From: Simplicispira sp. 125
Lineage (GTDB): Bacteria; Pseudomonadota; Gammaproteobacteria; Burkholderiales; Burkholderiaceae_C
Reading direction: 5' to 3'
Length of the DNA stretch: 64,000 bases
Assembly (NCBI RefSeq): GCF_003096555.1
Contig: NZ_QEKM01000001.1
Span: 496,001-560,000, forward strand
The notes below the pieces were generated by a model that did no database searches, was not told the origin of the DNA, and saw only the letters and a list, made by a program, of their open reading frames with translations. Of this stretch, positions 14,672-22,250 are shown in pieces (the stretch's first letter is position 1; the number at the start of each line of letters is the position of its first letter). A program made the translations under genes and the position numbers.

Positions 14672-15463
14672 ATGAAGACCCGTTTTATCCTGATCCATAC
14701 CAGCCATGCCGGCAACGTGGGCGCCTGCGCCCGCGCCATGAAAACCATGGGCTTTGACGACCTGGTGCTGGTTGCCCCGCGCTGGCCCAATGTGCTGCGG
14801 CGCGAGGAGACCATCCAGCGCGCCAGCGGAGCCCTGGACGTGCTCCACAACGCGCGCATCGTCGAAACGCTGGACGAGGCGCTGGACGGCATCAGCCACC
14901 TGTGCGCCACGGCCATGACGCCGCGCGACTTTGGCCCGCCCACGCGCGCGCCGCGTACGCATTTTGAAATGCTATTGAAAAAGGAGCTGCCAGCGCTTGA
15001 TGGTAAAGCTTTGCAGGCAAAAATGAATCAAGAAAACACGGAGTCGCCTGGCGAGGCTGGCATCGGTTTCCTGTTTGGCTCCGAGCGTTTTGGCATGACC
15101 AATGAAGACGTGTACCGCTGCCATGTGGCGCTGTCCATCCCCACCAATCCCGGCTTTGGATCGCTCAACCTGGGGGCGGCCATCCAGGTGGTGGCCTACG
15201 AATGGCGCCAGGCCTTGGGTGGTTTTGGTGTGCAGGAGGCTACGCCCACGGCGACGCTGGCCGATGCCGCCCAGGTGGCGGGCATGCTGGCGCACTGGGA
15301 ACAGGCGCTTACCGCCATCGGCTTTCTCGACCCGGCAGCGCCCAAAAAACTCATGCCCCGGCTCAACCAGCTTTTCAACCGTGCGCAACTGGCGCCTGAA
15401 GAAATCCACATCCTGCGCGGTGTTGCCAAGGCCATGATCGAGACGGCCGATTCAAAGCGCTAG
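14672..15463 (+). CDS. trmJ: TrmJ-like SPOUT RNA 2'-O-methyltransferase
   Basis: The 263-residue protein has the SPOUT-fold landmarks of the TrmJ/TrmH group: RFILIHTSHAGNVGACARAM at the N-terminus, FLFGSERFGMTNEDV, and IPTNPGFGSLNLGAAIQVV forming the trefoil knot that binds S-adenosylmethionine. TrmJ methylates the ribose at position 32 of tRNAs. The start is the ATG at 14672. At residues about 98-122 (FEMLLKKELPALDGKALQAK and following) the protein contains an in-frame type A palindromic repeat, placed in a variable loop before the LFGSE motif, so the fold could tolerate it. cysE follows after 35 bp. Confidence 0.88.
   Translation: MKTRFILIHTSHAGNVGACARAMKTMGFDDLVLVAPRWPNVLRREETIQRASGALDVLHNARIVETLDEALDGISHLCATAMTPRDFGPPTRAPRTHFEMLLKKELPALDGKALQAKMNQENTESPGEAGIGFLFGSERFGMTNEDVYRCHVALSIPTNPGFGSLNLGAAIQVVAYEWRQALGGFGVQEATPTATLADAAQVAGMLAHWEQALTAIGFLDPAAPKKLMPRLNQLFNRAQLAPEEIHILRGVAKAMIETADSKR
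14961..15030. repeat. Type A palindromic repeat inside the trmJ-like gene
   Basis: The sequence contains TTTTGAAATGCTATTG, GAGCTGCCAGCGCTTGATGG, TAAAGC and GCAGGCAAAAATG, matching the pattern of the intergenic type A elements (ATAGC...GCGCTTG...AAGCG...GGCAAAAA). It is read in frame as part of the methyltransferase. The second half of the palindrome (AAAGCTTTGC) has lost the full GCGCT. Confidence 0.6.
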
Positions 15464-15498
15464 ACTGAGCGTTCTTTTGTTGCACAGCACCATCTTTC

Positions 15499-16281
15499 AT
15501 GTTCACCCGCCTGCGCTCCGACATCCAATGCATTCTTGAGCGCGACCCTGCCGCGCGCAGCCGCTGGGAGGTGCTGACCTGCTACCCCGGCTTGCACGCA
15601 TTGGTGCTGCACCGGCGCGCCCACTGGTGCTGGAACCACGGGTTCAAATGGCTGGGGCGCTTTATTTCGCATAGCTCGCGCTGGCTGACCGGCATTGAAA
15701 TCCACCCTGGCGCAAAAATTGGCGAGCGTGTTTTTTTCGACCATGCCATGGGCGTGGTGGTGGGCGAGACGGCAGAGATTGGCGATGGCTGCACCATCTA
15801 CCAGGGCGTCACGCTGGGCGGCACTTCGCTCTACAAAGGCAGCAAGCGCCACCCCACGCTGGGCCGTGACGTGGTGGTGAGCGCTGGTGCCAAGGTGCTG
15901 GGCGGCTTCGAGATAGGCGATGGCGCCAAGATTGGCAGCAACGCCGTGGTCATCAAGCCCGTGCCTGCGGGCGCCACCGCCGTGGGGATTCCGGCGCGCA
16001 TCATCCCTTCCAAGGAAGGCCAGAGCGCCGACGTGACCGAGCCGCAGCAGGCGCCCAAGTTCACGGCCTACGGCATCACCCAGGAAGACGACCCGCTCTC
16101 CCAGGCCCTGCGCGGCCTGATCGACAACGCCTCGTCACAAGAGCACCAGATTGCGCTGCTGTGGCAGGCCATCGAAAAGCTGTCGTCCGGCCCCCAGCAA
16201 GCCCGCGACTGCGTGCCCCGCGATGCGGCGCTGCAAGAACACTTCGAGGCAGGAAAGCTCAACGACCTCGTGGGCGAGTGA
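15499..16281 (+). CDS. cysE: Serine O-acetyltransferase
   Basis: This 260-residue CysE acetylates L-serine to O-acetylserine, the first committed step of cysteine synthesis. The N-terminal helical part is short ([20 protein letters not shown]) and is followed by left-handed parallel beta-helix repeats ([47 protein letters not shown]) with the catalytic His-Asp pair in FDHAMG. The C-terminal 80 residues after PARII form an extension rich in Gln/Glu, longer than the short tail used for cysteine feedback in Escherichia coli CysE. It follows the trmJ-like gene at 35 bp, probably in one transcript. Confidence 0.93.
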   Translation: MFTRLRSDIQCILERDPAARSRWEVLTCYPGLHALVLHRRAHWCWNHGFKWLGRFISHSSRWLTGIEIHPGAKIGERVFFDHAMGVVVGETAEIGDGCTIYQGVTLGGTSLYKGSKRHPTLGRDVVVSAGAKVLGGFEIGDGAKIGSNAVVIKPVPAGATAVGIPARIIPSKEGQSADVTEPQQAPKFTAYGITQEDDPLSQALRGLIDNASSQEHQIALLWQAIEKLSSGPQQARDCVPRDAALQEHFEAGKLNDLVGE

Positions 16282-16294
16282 TTGCTTCTGAAAA

Positions 16295-16378
16295 GAGAGC
16301 TGCTTGCGCTTGAATCTATTGGGTTTTAGATAGAAAAATATCTGAAACCCAATAGATTCAAGCGCTACGTGCTATCAA
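16295..16378. repeat. Paired type A repeats forming a perfect 21-bp inverted repeat
   Basis: Positions 16306-16326 and 16345-16365 are exact reverse complements (21 bp, GCGCTTGAATC... at the left end), separated by 18 bp. The flanks AGAGCTGCTTGCGCTT and GCGCTACGTGCTATCAA carry the type A signature on both sides. The transcript would form a long stable hairpin between the convergent cysE and zinc-ribbon nuclease genes; it may serve as a bidirectional terminator or mRNA end, although no U-tract follows. Confidence 0.75.
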
Positions 16379-16411
16379 TTAAGTACAACGTAGCAAGGGT
16401 GCACGCACCCG

Positions 16412-17443
16412 TTACAGCAGCGTGGCCAGGTGGGGTGTCAGTGTTTCCAGGTTGACAAACGTCAGTTCGTACATGGCCGTCAGGCCTGCCGCCTGTTCCT
16501 GTGTGAGGTCGGCGGCGCAGACCACGAAGCGCTGGCGGTCCAGTCCCAGGCGCTTGCGCAGGCGCAGGTATTTGTCGATGTCACGGCGAAACTCGCCCGA
16601 TTTGCATTCGATGCAGATCGGGGGCTGGCCTGCAGGCAGGCACACCACGTCGAGTTCATGCAGGTCTTCGTTGGGGAACACCACTTTGACCCCGCGTGCG
16701 CAGGAGAAATCTTTGCCGCGTTGCTGGGCCAGCTCGATCAGGGTGATGAAGGCATGCCACTCCAGCCAACCACCATCGAAAAACTGGCGCACGGCGGGCG
16801 CAGTCTGTAGTGTGAGCCGCACGATTTTCTCGGGTTTTTGGTAGTGGTAGCGGGCAAAAAACGTGTGGCTATAGAGCTGGCGGCACAGGGTGTTGATGGC
16901 CTGCGCATCCTTTTGGGACAGGCTGGCGAGTTCCAGGTTGACCCAGCTATGGCTTTTGCGATAGGCGAAGCACACGCGGTCCATCAGTTCGGAAAACAGG
17001 GTGTAACCCGTGCCCACCATGCGCGCTGCGTCGTCAAAGAAGCCGCTGGTGTCGACCTGCGCATAGTCAAACTGCGCCTCGATCTGGCGCGCGGCGAACC
17101 AGGCCTGCAGCGGTGCGTGCTGCTCTGCCGTGGCCAGCAGGCTGGTGTTGTGCAGGTTGACGTCTTGTAGCGGCGAGGCGTCGGCCGCAGGGCTCTCGGG
17201 CGCCTGCGTGGCCTGCGGCGTTGCGTGGGAATCCATCATGCCTTCGGGCGGCGCGTCGGGCTGCTGTAGCGCCTTGATTTCCCGCATGGCTGAAAAATAC
17301 CGTTCCACGAGCTTTTCCACATAAAAGACCGTGCCAAAAACCGTTGCGGCGGTACCGCAGCGGGCGCAAGGCATCTGGGTGCCGATGGGGGTGCTGGCTT
17401 CTTCGGAGACGAAACCACATTGGTTGCAGCGGTAAATCGGCAT
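16412..17443 (-). CDS. Zinc-ribbon protein with Card1/DUF1887-like PD-(D/E)XK nuclease domain
   Basis: This 343-residue protein is not a known named gene. The N-terminus has a zinc ribbon (CNQCGF near residue 5, CARCG near residue 25). A middle region of uncertain fold (about 40-230) follows. The C-terminus (about 230-330) has GGWLEWHAF, NEDLHELDVV and PPICIECKSGEF, spaced like the PD-(D/E)XK core of DUF1887/Card1 nucleases (GGxLE, ELDV, ECK). Card1 proteins carry an N-terminal CARF sensor; none is seen here. The ATG at 17443 (MPIYRCNQCG) is preferred because it begins just before the first cysteine pair. It sits between mog and a strong hairpin, with no CRISPR genes nearby. DNA or RNA cleavage is inferred only. 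Confidence 0.65.
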   Translation of the reverse strand: MPIYRCNQCGFVSEEASTPIGTQMPCARCGTAATVFGTVFYVEKLVERYFSAMREIKALQQPDAPPEGMMDSHATPQATQAPESPAADASPLQDVNLHNTSLLATAEQHAPLQAWFAARQIEAQFDYAQVDTSGFFDDAARMVGTGYTLFSELMDRVCFAYRKSHSWVNLELASLSQKDAQAINTLCRQLYSHTFFARYHYQKPEKIVRLTLQTAPAVRQFFDGGWLEWHAFITLIELAQQRGKDFSCARGVKVVFPNEDLHELDVVCLPAGQPPICIECKSGEFRRDIDKYLRLRKRLGLDRQRFVVCAADLTQEQAAGLTAMYELTFVNLETLTPHLATLL

Positions 17444-17471
17444 GGTGGATGCGATGGAAAAAGGGGGGTGT

Positions 17472-18077
17472 TCAGGCCGCCCTGGGCCGCACAGCGCTCT
17501 TGGGCCGGAAGGCCTTGCACACGGCGTCGTGCGTTTCCAGGTAGGGGCCGCCAATCAGGTCGATGCAGTAGGGCACAGCAGCAAAAATCCCGGGCACGAG
17601 CTGCTGGCCGTCCGCGTCCTTCAGACCCTCCAGCGTTTCGGCAATGGCCTTGGGTTGGCCGGGCAGGTTGATGATGAGGCTGTGGCCCCGCACCACCGCC
17701 ACCTGGCGCGAGAGGATGGCCGTGGGCACAAAGCGCAGGCTGATCTGGCGCATCTGTTCGCCAAAGCCCGGCATTTCCTTGTGCGCCACGGCCAGCGTGG
17801 CCTCGGGGGTCACGTCGCGCAGCGCAGGGCCCGTGCCGCCGGTGGTCAGCACCAGGCTGCAGCCCGCTTCTACCAGCTCAATCAGTGTGGCGCTGATGCG
17901 GTCCTGTTCGTCGGCAATCAGCCGGGGTTCGAACGTAAGCGGGTTTTTCAGTGCGCGTGCCAGCCAGTCTTGCAGAGCGGGCAAGCCCTTGTCTTCGTAC
18001 ACGCCGCTGCTGGCGCGGTCGCTCACGGAGACGATGCCGATCTTGACCGGGTCGCAGGCCAGTGTTTCATTTGCCAT
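17472..18077 (-). CDS. mog: Molybdopterin adenylyltransferase
   Basis: This 201-residue MogA-type protein adenylylates molybdopterin before molybdenum insertion. Signature parts are KIGIVSVSDRASSGVYEDKG at the N-terminus, the TTGGTGPALRDVTPEA loop, and SLIINLPGQPKAIAE near the C-terminus. The start at 18077 (MANETLACDP) lies inside the last codons of darP (11-bp overlap), so translation is probably coupled. The 28-bp gap to the zinc-ribbon nuclease gene places all three in one likely transcript. The last ~15 residues (FRPKSAVRPRAA) are basic and not part of the core fold. Confidence 0.93.
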   Translation of the reverse strand: MANETLACDPVKIGIVSVSDRASSGVYEDKGLPALQDWLARALKNPLTFEPRLIADEQDRISATLIELVEAGCSLVLTTGGTGPALRDVTPEATLAVAHKEMPGFGEQMRQISLRFVPTAILSRQVAVVRGHSLIINLPGQPKAIAETLEGLKDADGQQLVPGIFAAVPYCIDLIGGPYLETHDAVCKAFRPKSAVRPRAA

Positions 18078-18732
18078 CGGAATCCTCGTCCAAGGCGGTG
18101 TCGGGCTCCTCGGTGCTGGCGCCTGACACCTGCTCGCGCACCAGCGCAAACAGCTCGCGGTAGGCGCGGCCCTTGCGGGGGGCCAGGCCTTGCGAGACGG
18201 TGGTGTTGTTCTCGGTGGGTGCGTCCTTGCGTGCCTGGCGGATCAGGGCGCGCAGCTGCTGGATGTCGGTACCGGGGTAGTGGGCAATCCATTCGGCCTG
18301 GGCGCTGTCCTGGGCCAGCAACTGGTCGCGCCACTGCTCGGCCTGGTGCAGGGCCAGTTTTTCTTTGGCGGAGCCGCTGCGCTGTTCGGTCAGCGCGTCG
18401 CGCACGGCCTGTACTGCCTCGGGATCGAGCTTGCGCATGAGCTTGCCGACAAACTGCATCTGGCGGCGCTTGCCTTCAAAGTTGGTGATGCGCCGGGCTT
18501 CCCGCAAGGCCTCTGCCAGCTTGTCGGGCAGGTCCAGTCGGGTGAGCAGGTCGGCGCGCAGGGTCAACAGCTCTTTGCCCAGCTCTTGCAGCTCGTCGCT
18601 CTCGCGCTTGAGATCGGTGCGGCTGGCATCGTGGGTGCCTTTGAGTTCGGCCTTGAGCTCAAGGTCAAGTTCGCTGCCTTCGGCAACAAACTGGCCCTTC
18701 ACGAAGTAGCCTTTGGTGGGTTTGCGTGACAT
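18067..18732 (-). CDS. darP: Dual-action ribosome maturation protein DarP (YjgA/DUF615)
   Basis: The 221-residue, charged, largely helical protein matches the YjgA/DUF615 family, which associates with late 50S assembly intermediates. Recognisable parts are MSRKPTKGYFVKGQFVAEGS, the SDELQELGKELLTL helix, and the conserved RRQMQFVGKLMRK segment, followed by HYPGTDIQQLRALIRQARKD. The start at 18732 gives the usual length; the longer frame would overlap the divergent pmbA promoter. It is 90 bp from pmbA on the other strand, the same divergent pairing found in many proteobacteria. Confidence 0.92.
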   Translation of the reverse strand: MSRKPTKGYFVKGQFVAEGSELDLELKAELKGTHDASRTDLKRESDELQELGKELLTLRADLLTRLDLPDKLAEALREARRITNFEGKRRQMQFVGKLMRKLDPEAVQAVRDALTEQRSGSAKEKLALHQAEQWRDQLLAQDSAQAEWIAHYPGTDIQQLRALIRQARKDAPTENNTTVSQGLAPRKGRAYRELFALVREQVSGASTEEPDTALDEDSDGK

Positions 18733-18821
18733 GGTGGAATCCGGGGGAAAAGGGTCTCGTGGAGCGGGCGACGGTGCCGTGCCAGGCGGGTGCCACTGCG
18801 GCAAGTATCATAGCCGTCGCC

Positions 18822-20207
18822 ATGAACCATACGCATTCCTCCGCCGACACGGGCTTCAGCTATTCCCGCCCGTTTTTTGAACAACTCGTGGACCATGCCC
18901 TGGCGCACGCCAAGAAGCTGGGCGCCACCGATGCGGGTGCCGAGGCCTCCGAAGGGTGCGGCCTCTCCGTGGGCGTGCGCAAGGGCGAGCTGGAAACCGT
19001 GGAGCGCAACCGCGACAAATCGCTGGGCGTGACGGTCTACATCGGCCACCGCCGGGGCAATGCCAGCACGTCCGATTTTTCGTCCGCCGCGATCGAGCGC
19101 ACGGTGCAAGCCGCCTACGACATCGCCCGTTTCACCGCCGCAGACCCGATGGCCGGCCTGCCGGATGCCGACGACATCGCCCCGCCGGAAACCCACCGCG
19201 ATCTTGACCTTTTCCATCCCTGGGCCTTGACCAGCGAAGAGGCGACGCGCATCGCGCTCGAATGCGAGGCGGCAGCGTTTGCCACTCACCGGCGCATCAC
19301 CAACAGTGAAGGCGCGGGCGTGTCGGCGCAGCAAAGCCATTTTTTCAGCGCGCACACGCGGGGCTTTCGCGGTGGCTATGCCACTTCGCGCCACAGCCTG
19401 TCGGTCTCGCCCATTGCCTCGCTGCCGGGCAAGAACGGCGAAATGCAGCGCGACGCCTGGTACAGCTCCCAGCGCAGCGCGGCCGAACTGGCAGCGCCTG
19501 CCGCGATAGGCCGCTATGCGGCCCAGCGGGCCCTGTCCCGCCTGGGTAGCCGCAAAATCGCCACCACCGAATGCCCGGTGCTGTTCGAGTCATCGCTGGC
19601 CGCAGGCCTGCTGGGCGGTTTTGTGCAGGCCATCAGCGGCGGTGCGCTGTACCGCAAGAGCACATTCCTGCTCGATTCGCTGGGCAAGCCGGTTTTTCCT
19701 GCGCATATCGACATTCTTGAAGATCCGTTCATCCTGTGCGGCAAGGGCAGCTCGCCGTTTGACGAAGAAGGCGTGCGCGTGCAGCCCCGCAAGGTGGTGG
19801 ACGCCGGGCGCGTGCAGGGCTACTTCCTCAGCAGCTATTCGGCCCGCAAGCTGGGCATGAAAACCACCGGCAACGCCGGTGGCTCGCACAACCTGGTGCT
19901 GACATCGCGCCGTACCAAAAAAGGCGACGATCTGGACGCCATGCTGAAAAAGCTGGGGACCGGCCTGTTCGTGGTCGAACTCATGGGCCAGGGTGTCAAT
20001 TACGTGACGGGCGACTACTCCCGCGGCGCCAGCGGTTTCTGGGTGGAAAACGGCGAGATCGCCTTCCCGGTGCACGAGATCACCATCGCAGGCAACCTCA
20101 AGACCATGCTCAAGGGCATTGTGGCCGTGGGTGCCGACACCTATAACTACGGTGCCAAGACCGTGGGGTCGATTCTGGTCAATCGCATGACGGTGGCTGG
20201 GAGCTGA
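18822..20207 (+). CDS. pmbA: Metalloprotease PmbA (TldE)
   Basis: The 461-residue product is a TldD/PmbA-family protein. With TldD it forms a heterodimeric zinc protease that processes short peptides such as modified microcins and the antitoxin CcdA of F plasmid. PmbA is the non-metal subunit, which fits the absence of the HExxxH motif here. Family hallmarks include RKGELETVERNRDKSLGV near residue 50, TNSEGAGVSAQQ near residue 160, SSSPFDEEGV-like and NAGGSHNL stretches, and VTGDYSRGASGFWVENGE. The ATG at 18822 is chosen for the normal length. tldD is not in the window. A link to the ccdA-like antitoxin at the left end is speculative. Confidence 0.93.
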   Translation: MNHTHSSADTGFSYSRPFFEQLVDHALAHAKKLGATDAGAEASEGCGLSVGVRKGELETVERNRDKSLGVTVYIGHRRGNASTSDFSSAAIERTVQAAYDIARFTAADPMAGLPDADDIAPPETHRDLDLFHPWALTSEEATRIALECEAAAFATHRRITNSEGAGVSAQQSHFFSAHTRGFRGGYATSRHSLSVSPIASLPGKNGEMQRDAWYSSQRSAAELAAPAAIGRYAAQRALSRLGSRKIATTECPVLFESSLAAGLLGGFVQAISGGALYRKSTFLLDSLGKPVFPAHIDILEDPFILCGKGSSPFDEEGVRVQPRKVVDAGRVQGYFLSSYSARKLGMKTTGNAGGSHNLVLTSRRTKKGDDLDAMLKKLGTGLFVVELMGQGVNYVTGDYSRGASGFWVENGEIAFPVHEITIAGNLKTMLKGIVAVGADTYNYGAKTVGSILVNRMTVAGS

Positions 20208-20297
20208 TGGCGACGTCTGTCGGGCCTTGGATTTGAATCCCCGGTGCCACTCTCGTGGTTGGAGGGGCCGTTGTGGTGCTCAGGTCGGCTGTGAGCT

Positions 20298-21104
20298 TCA
20301 GTACGCAGCGCTCGTGGCCTTGACAGCAGCGGACAGGGGATGGGCACCAAACTGCGCGCGCAACTGGCGCGCCGCTTGGGCAAACACCAGCACATCTACG
20401 CCCACTGCCACAAAAGTGCAGCCCAATTGCAGGTAGTGCTGGGCCAGCGCGGGGTCCGATGTGAGGATGCCGGCCGCCTTGCCGCTGGCCACAATGGTGG
20501 CGATGGCCTTGTCGATGGCGGCTTGCACTTCGGGGTGGCCCGGGTTGCTGCGGTGGCCCATGGAGGCGGACAGGTCTGCCGGGCCGATGAAGACGCCGTG
20601 CACGCCTTGCACCGCGCAGATTTCGGGCAGGTTGTGCATCGCGGTGACGGTTTCGGCCTGCACCAGCAGGCATATTTCGTCATCGGCAATGTCCATGTAG
20701 TCGGCGCGACTGGTCCATAGCGACGAGCGCGCCACGGCGCTGCCCACGCCGCGCACGCCCTGCGGCGGGTACTGTGTGGCTGCAGCGATGGCGCGGGCCT
20801 GCTCGGCCGTGTCCACCATGGGCACCAGCAGCGACCTGGCGCCGATGTCGAGCACCTGTTTGATGAGGGCTGTGTCGCCCTGCGGCACACGCACCACGGG
20901 GTGCGAAGGGTAGGGCGCGATGGCCTGCAGCGCCGCCAGCATGCTGCGCAGGTCGTTGGGGGCGTGTTCGCCGTCGATCAGCAGCCAGTCGAAGCGGGCC
21001 GTGGCGGCCACTTCTGCGAGGTAGGCGTCCGCCATGGAGAGCCACAGGCCGATCTGGGGCTGGCCTGCGGCCAGGGCGGATTTAAAGGGATTGTGGGCGG
21101 GCAT
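20298..21104 (-). CDS. HpcH/HpaI-family class II aldolase
   Basis: This 268-residue protein belongs to the HpcH/HpaI metal-dependent aldolases, which cleave 4-hydroxy-2-oxoacids (for example 4-hydroxy-2-oxoheptanedioate or 2-dehydro-3-deoxyglucarate) to pyruvate or related products. Expected active-site features are visible: [10 protein letters not shown] at residues ~42-51, the metal-binding Glu in [11 protein letters not shown] (~148) and Asp in [10 protein letters not shown] (~175). No hpa or gar catabolic genes are adjacent, so the substrate cannot be fixed. The 90 bp between this stop and pmbA contain no gene. The upstream side is followed by a short gap and yqeY. Confidence 0.88.
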   Translation of the reverse strand: MPAHNPFKSALAAGQPQIGLWLSMADAYLAEVAATARFDWLLIDGEHAPNDLRSMLAALQAIAPYPSHPVVRVPQGDTALIKQVLDIGARSLLVPMVDTAEQARAIAAATQYPPQGVRGVGSAVARSSLWTSRADYMDIADDEICLLVQAETVTAMHNLPEICAVQGVHGVFIGPADLSASMGHRSNPGHPEVQAAIDKAIATIVASGKAAGILTSDPALAQHYLQLGCTFVAVGVDVLVFAQAARQLRAQFGAHPLSAAVKATSAAY

Positions 21105-21192
21105 GGCGGTGGGGTTCGCTCAAAAAAGACGATCAGACCGCTATCGTAGCGCCAGGCCTTTGACACGCCGGGCCGCTATGGCGGCCCCCCCA

Positions 21193-21651
21193 TCAGTTGG
21201 CGCTCAAGCCCGCCAGCGCGGCTTTCACAGCGGCAGACACCTGGCCCATATCGGCCTTGCCCGCCAGGCGGGTTTTGACCACGCCCATGACCTTGCCCAT
21301 ATCGCCCTGGCCCTTGGCGCCCAGCTCGATCACGATGGCTTGCACCGCTGCGGCGGTTTCCTCGGCCGACATGCGCTCGGGCAGGTAGCCCTGCAACACC
21401 GCCATTTCGGCTTTTTCCTTGTCGGCCAGGTCCTGGCGGCCCGCGCCCTCGAAGGCAGCGATCGAGTCCTTGCGCTGCTTGACGAGCTTGTCGACGATGG
21501 CGACCACGGCCGCATCGTCGAGTACCACGCGCTCGTCCACCTCTTTTTGCTTGCAGGCGGCCAGCAGGCCCCGGATGGTCAGCAGGCGCTCACTGTCCTT
21601 GGCGCGCATGGCGGTTTTCATGTCTTCGGTGATCTGGTCCTTGAGGCTCAT
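21193..21651 (-). CDS. yqeY: YqeY/GatB-like domain protein
   Basis: This 152-residue helical protein (MSLKDQITEDMKTAMRAKDS, ERLLTIRGLLAACKQKEVDE, VLQGYLPERMSAEE, DMGKVMGVVKTRLAGKADM) matches the YqeY family, a relative of the tRNA-binding tail of the GatB amidotransferase subunit. The molecular role is not settled. It lies downstream of rpsU in the same direction, a widely conserved pairing, but an intrinsic terminator and a 98-bp inverted-repeat element separate the two here, so part of the transcription may stop before it. Confidence 0.9.
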   Translation of the reverse strand: MSLKDQITEDMKTAMRAKDSERLLTIRGLLAACKQKEVDERVVLDDAAVVAIVDKLVKQRKDSIAAFEGAGRQDLADKEKAEMAVLQGYLPERMSAEETAAAVQAIVIELGAKGQGDMGKVMGVVKTRLAGKADMGQVSAAVKAALAGLSAN

Positions 21652-21686
21652 GGCGGCTTCCTTTTGTGGGTTAGGCAGAGGTGTCG

Positions 21687-21784
21687 GGTTTGCACAAAGC
21701 CCCTCTGGCTAGGCGCAGCGCCGCAGACAGTAGTGTTGCTACGGCAAGGCGTTGTAACGACGCCAGAGGGGCTTTGTGCAGACC
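21687..21784. repeat. 98-bp inverted-repeat element between rpsU and yqeY (type C)
   Basis: Positions 21691-21709 and 21762-21780 are exact 19-bp inverted repeats (GCACAAAGCCCCTCTGGC on the left); with one mismatch the arms extend to 21687 and 21784. The 52-bp centre contains smaller palindromes (CAGTAG...CTACGG). It has no coding capacity and the look of a miniature inverted-repeat element or a REP-like module. No target-site duplication is obvious. Confidence 0.7.
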
Positions 21785-21826
21785 CAAAAAAACAAAAACC
21801 CGCGCTTGGCGTCCCTAGCGCGGGTT
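21785..21826 (-). terminator. Rho-independent terminator of rpsU
   Basis: On the minus strand the stem AACCCGCGCT / AGCGCGGGTT (10 bp, 10-nt loop) is followed by TTTTTGTTTTTTT. It begins 50 bp after the rpsU stop codon. Confidence 0.85.
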
Positions 21827-21876
21827 GGGACCTGTGGTGACAAGTCCAGGTTCCAAGCAGAGCCCGGAGCCGAAGA

Positions 21877-22089
21877 TCAGTACATCTTCTTGGGCAGCTG
21901 CATGCTGCGGATACGCTTGTAGTTGCGCTTGACGGCGGCTGCCTTCTTGCGCTTGCGCTCGGCGGTGGGCTTTTCGTAGAACTCGCGGGCACGCAGGTCG
22001 GTCAGCAGGCCCAGCTTTTCGATGGTGCGCTTGAAACGGCGCAGGGCAACGTCAAAGGGCTCGTTCTCTTTTACACGGATGGTGGTCAT
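21877..22089 (-). CDS. rpsU: 30S ribosomal protein bS21
   Basis: The 70-residue basic protein reads [20 protein letters not shown] and ends [16 protein letters not shown], a canonical bS21 of normal length. It binds the platform of the 30S subunit near the anti-Shine-Dalgarno region and assists initiation. A sigma-70-type promoter lies about 120 bp upstream and a strong terminator lies just downstream, so it is probably expressed largely as a monocistronic message with some readthrough into yqeY. Confidence 0.97.
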   Translation of the reverse strand: MTTIRVKENEPFDVALRRFKRTIEKLGLLTDLRAREFYEKPTAERKRKKAAAVKRNYKRIRSMQLPKKMY

Positions 22090-22218
22090 TAGCTAATGGT
22101 TTCCAAAAATTTTGCCCGCAGAGGGTCTTGGGGAGATCGGGCCTCAAGACCTTGCGTGGCGGTGTTCCCCGTCTGTAACTAGTATTTGGCCGACGGGGCG
22201 ATGCCAGCAAAGCCGGAC

Positions 22219-22246
22219 ATTATAGCGCTTGTCCGGCGGGTGTCCA
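22219..22246 (-). promoter_or_regulatory. Sigma-70 promoter of rpsU
   Basis: On the minus strand TGGACA (22246-22241) and TATAAT (22224-22219) are separated by 16 bp. The -10 is a perfect consensus and the -35 matches 5 of 6. Transcription would start near 22212, giving a leader of about 120 nt. Confidence 0.65.
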
Positions 22247-22250
22247 GGCA

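Noticed and set aside
16295..16378. CRISPR-like repeats
   Set aside because: The repeats are inverted, not regularly spaced direct repeats, and no cas genes are present.
20208..20297. Possible small gene or terminator between pmbA and the aldolase gene
   Set aside because: Only weak, short complementarity is present and no frame is convincing.
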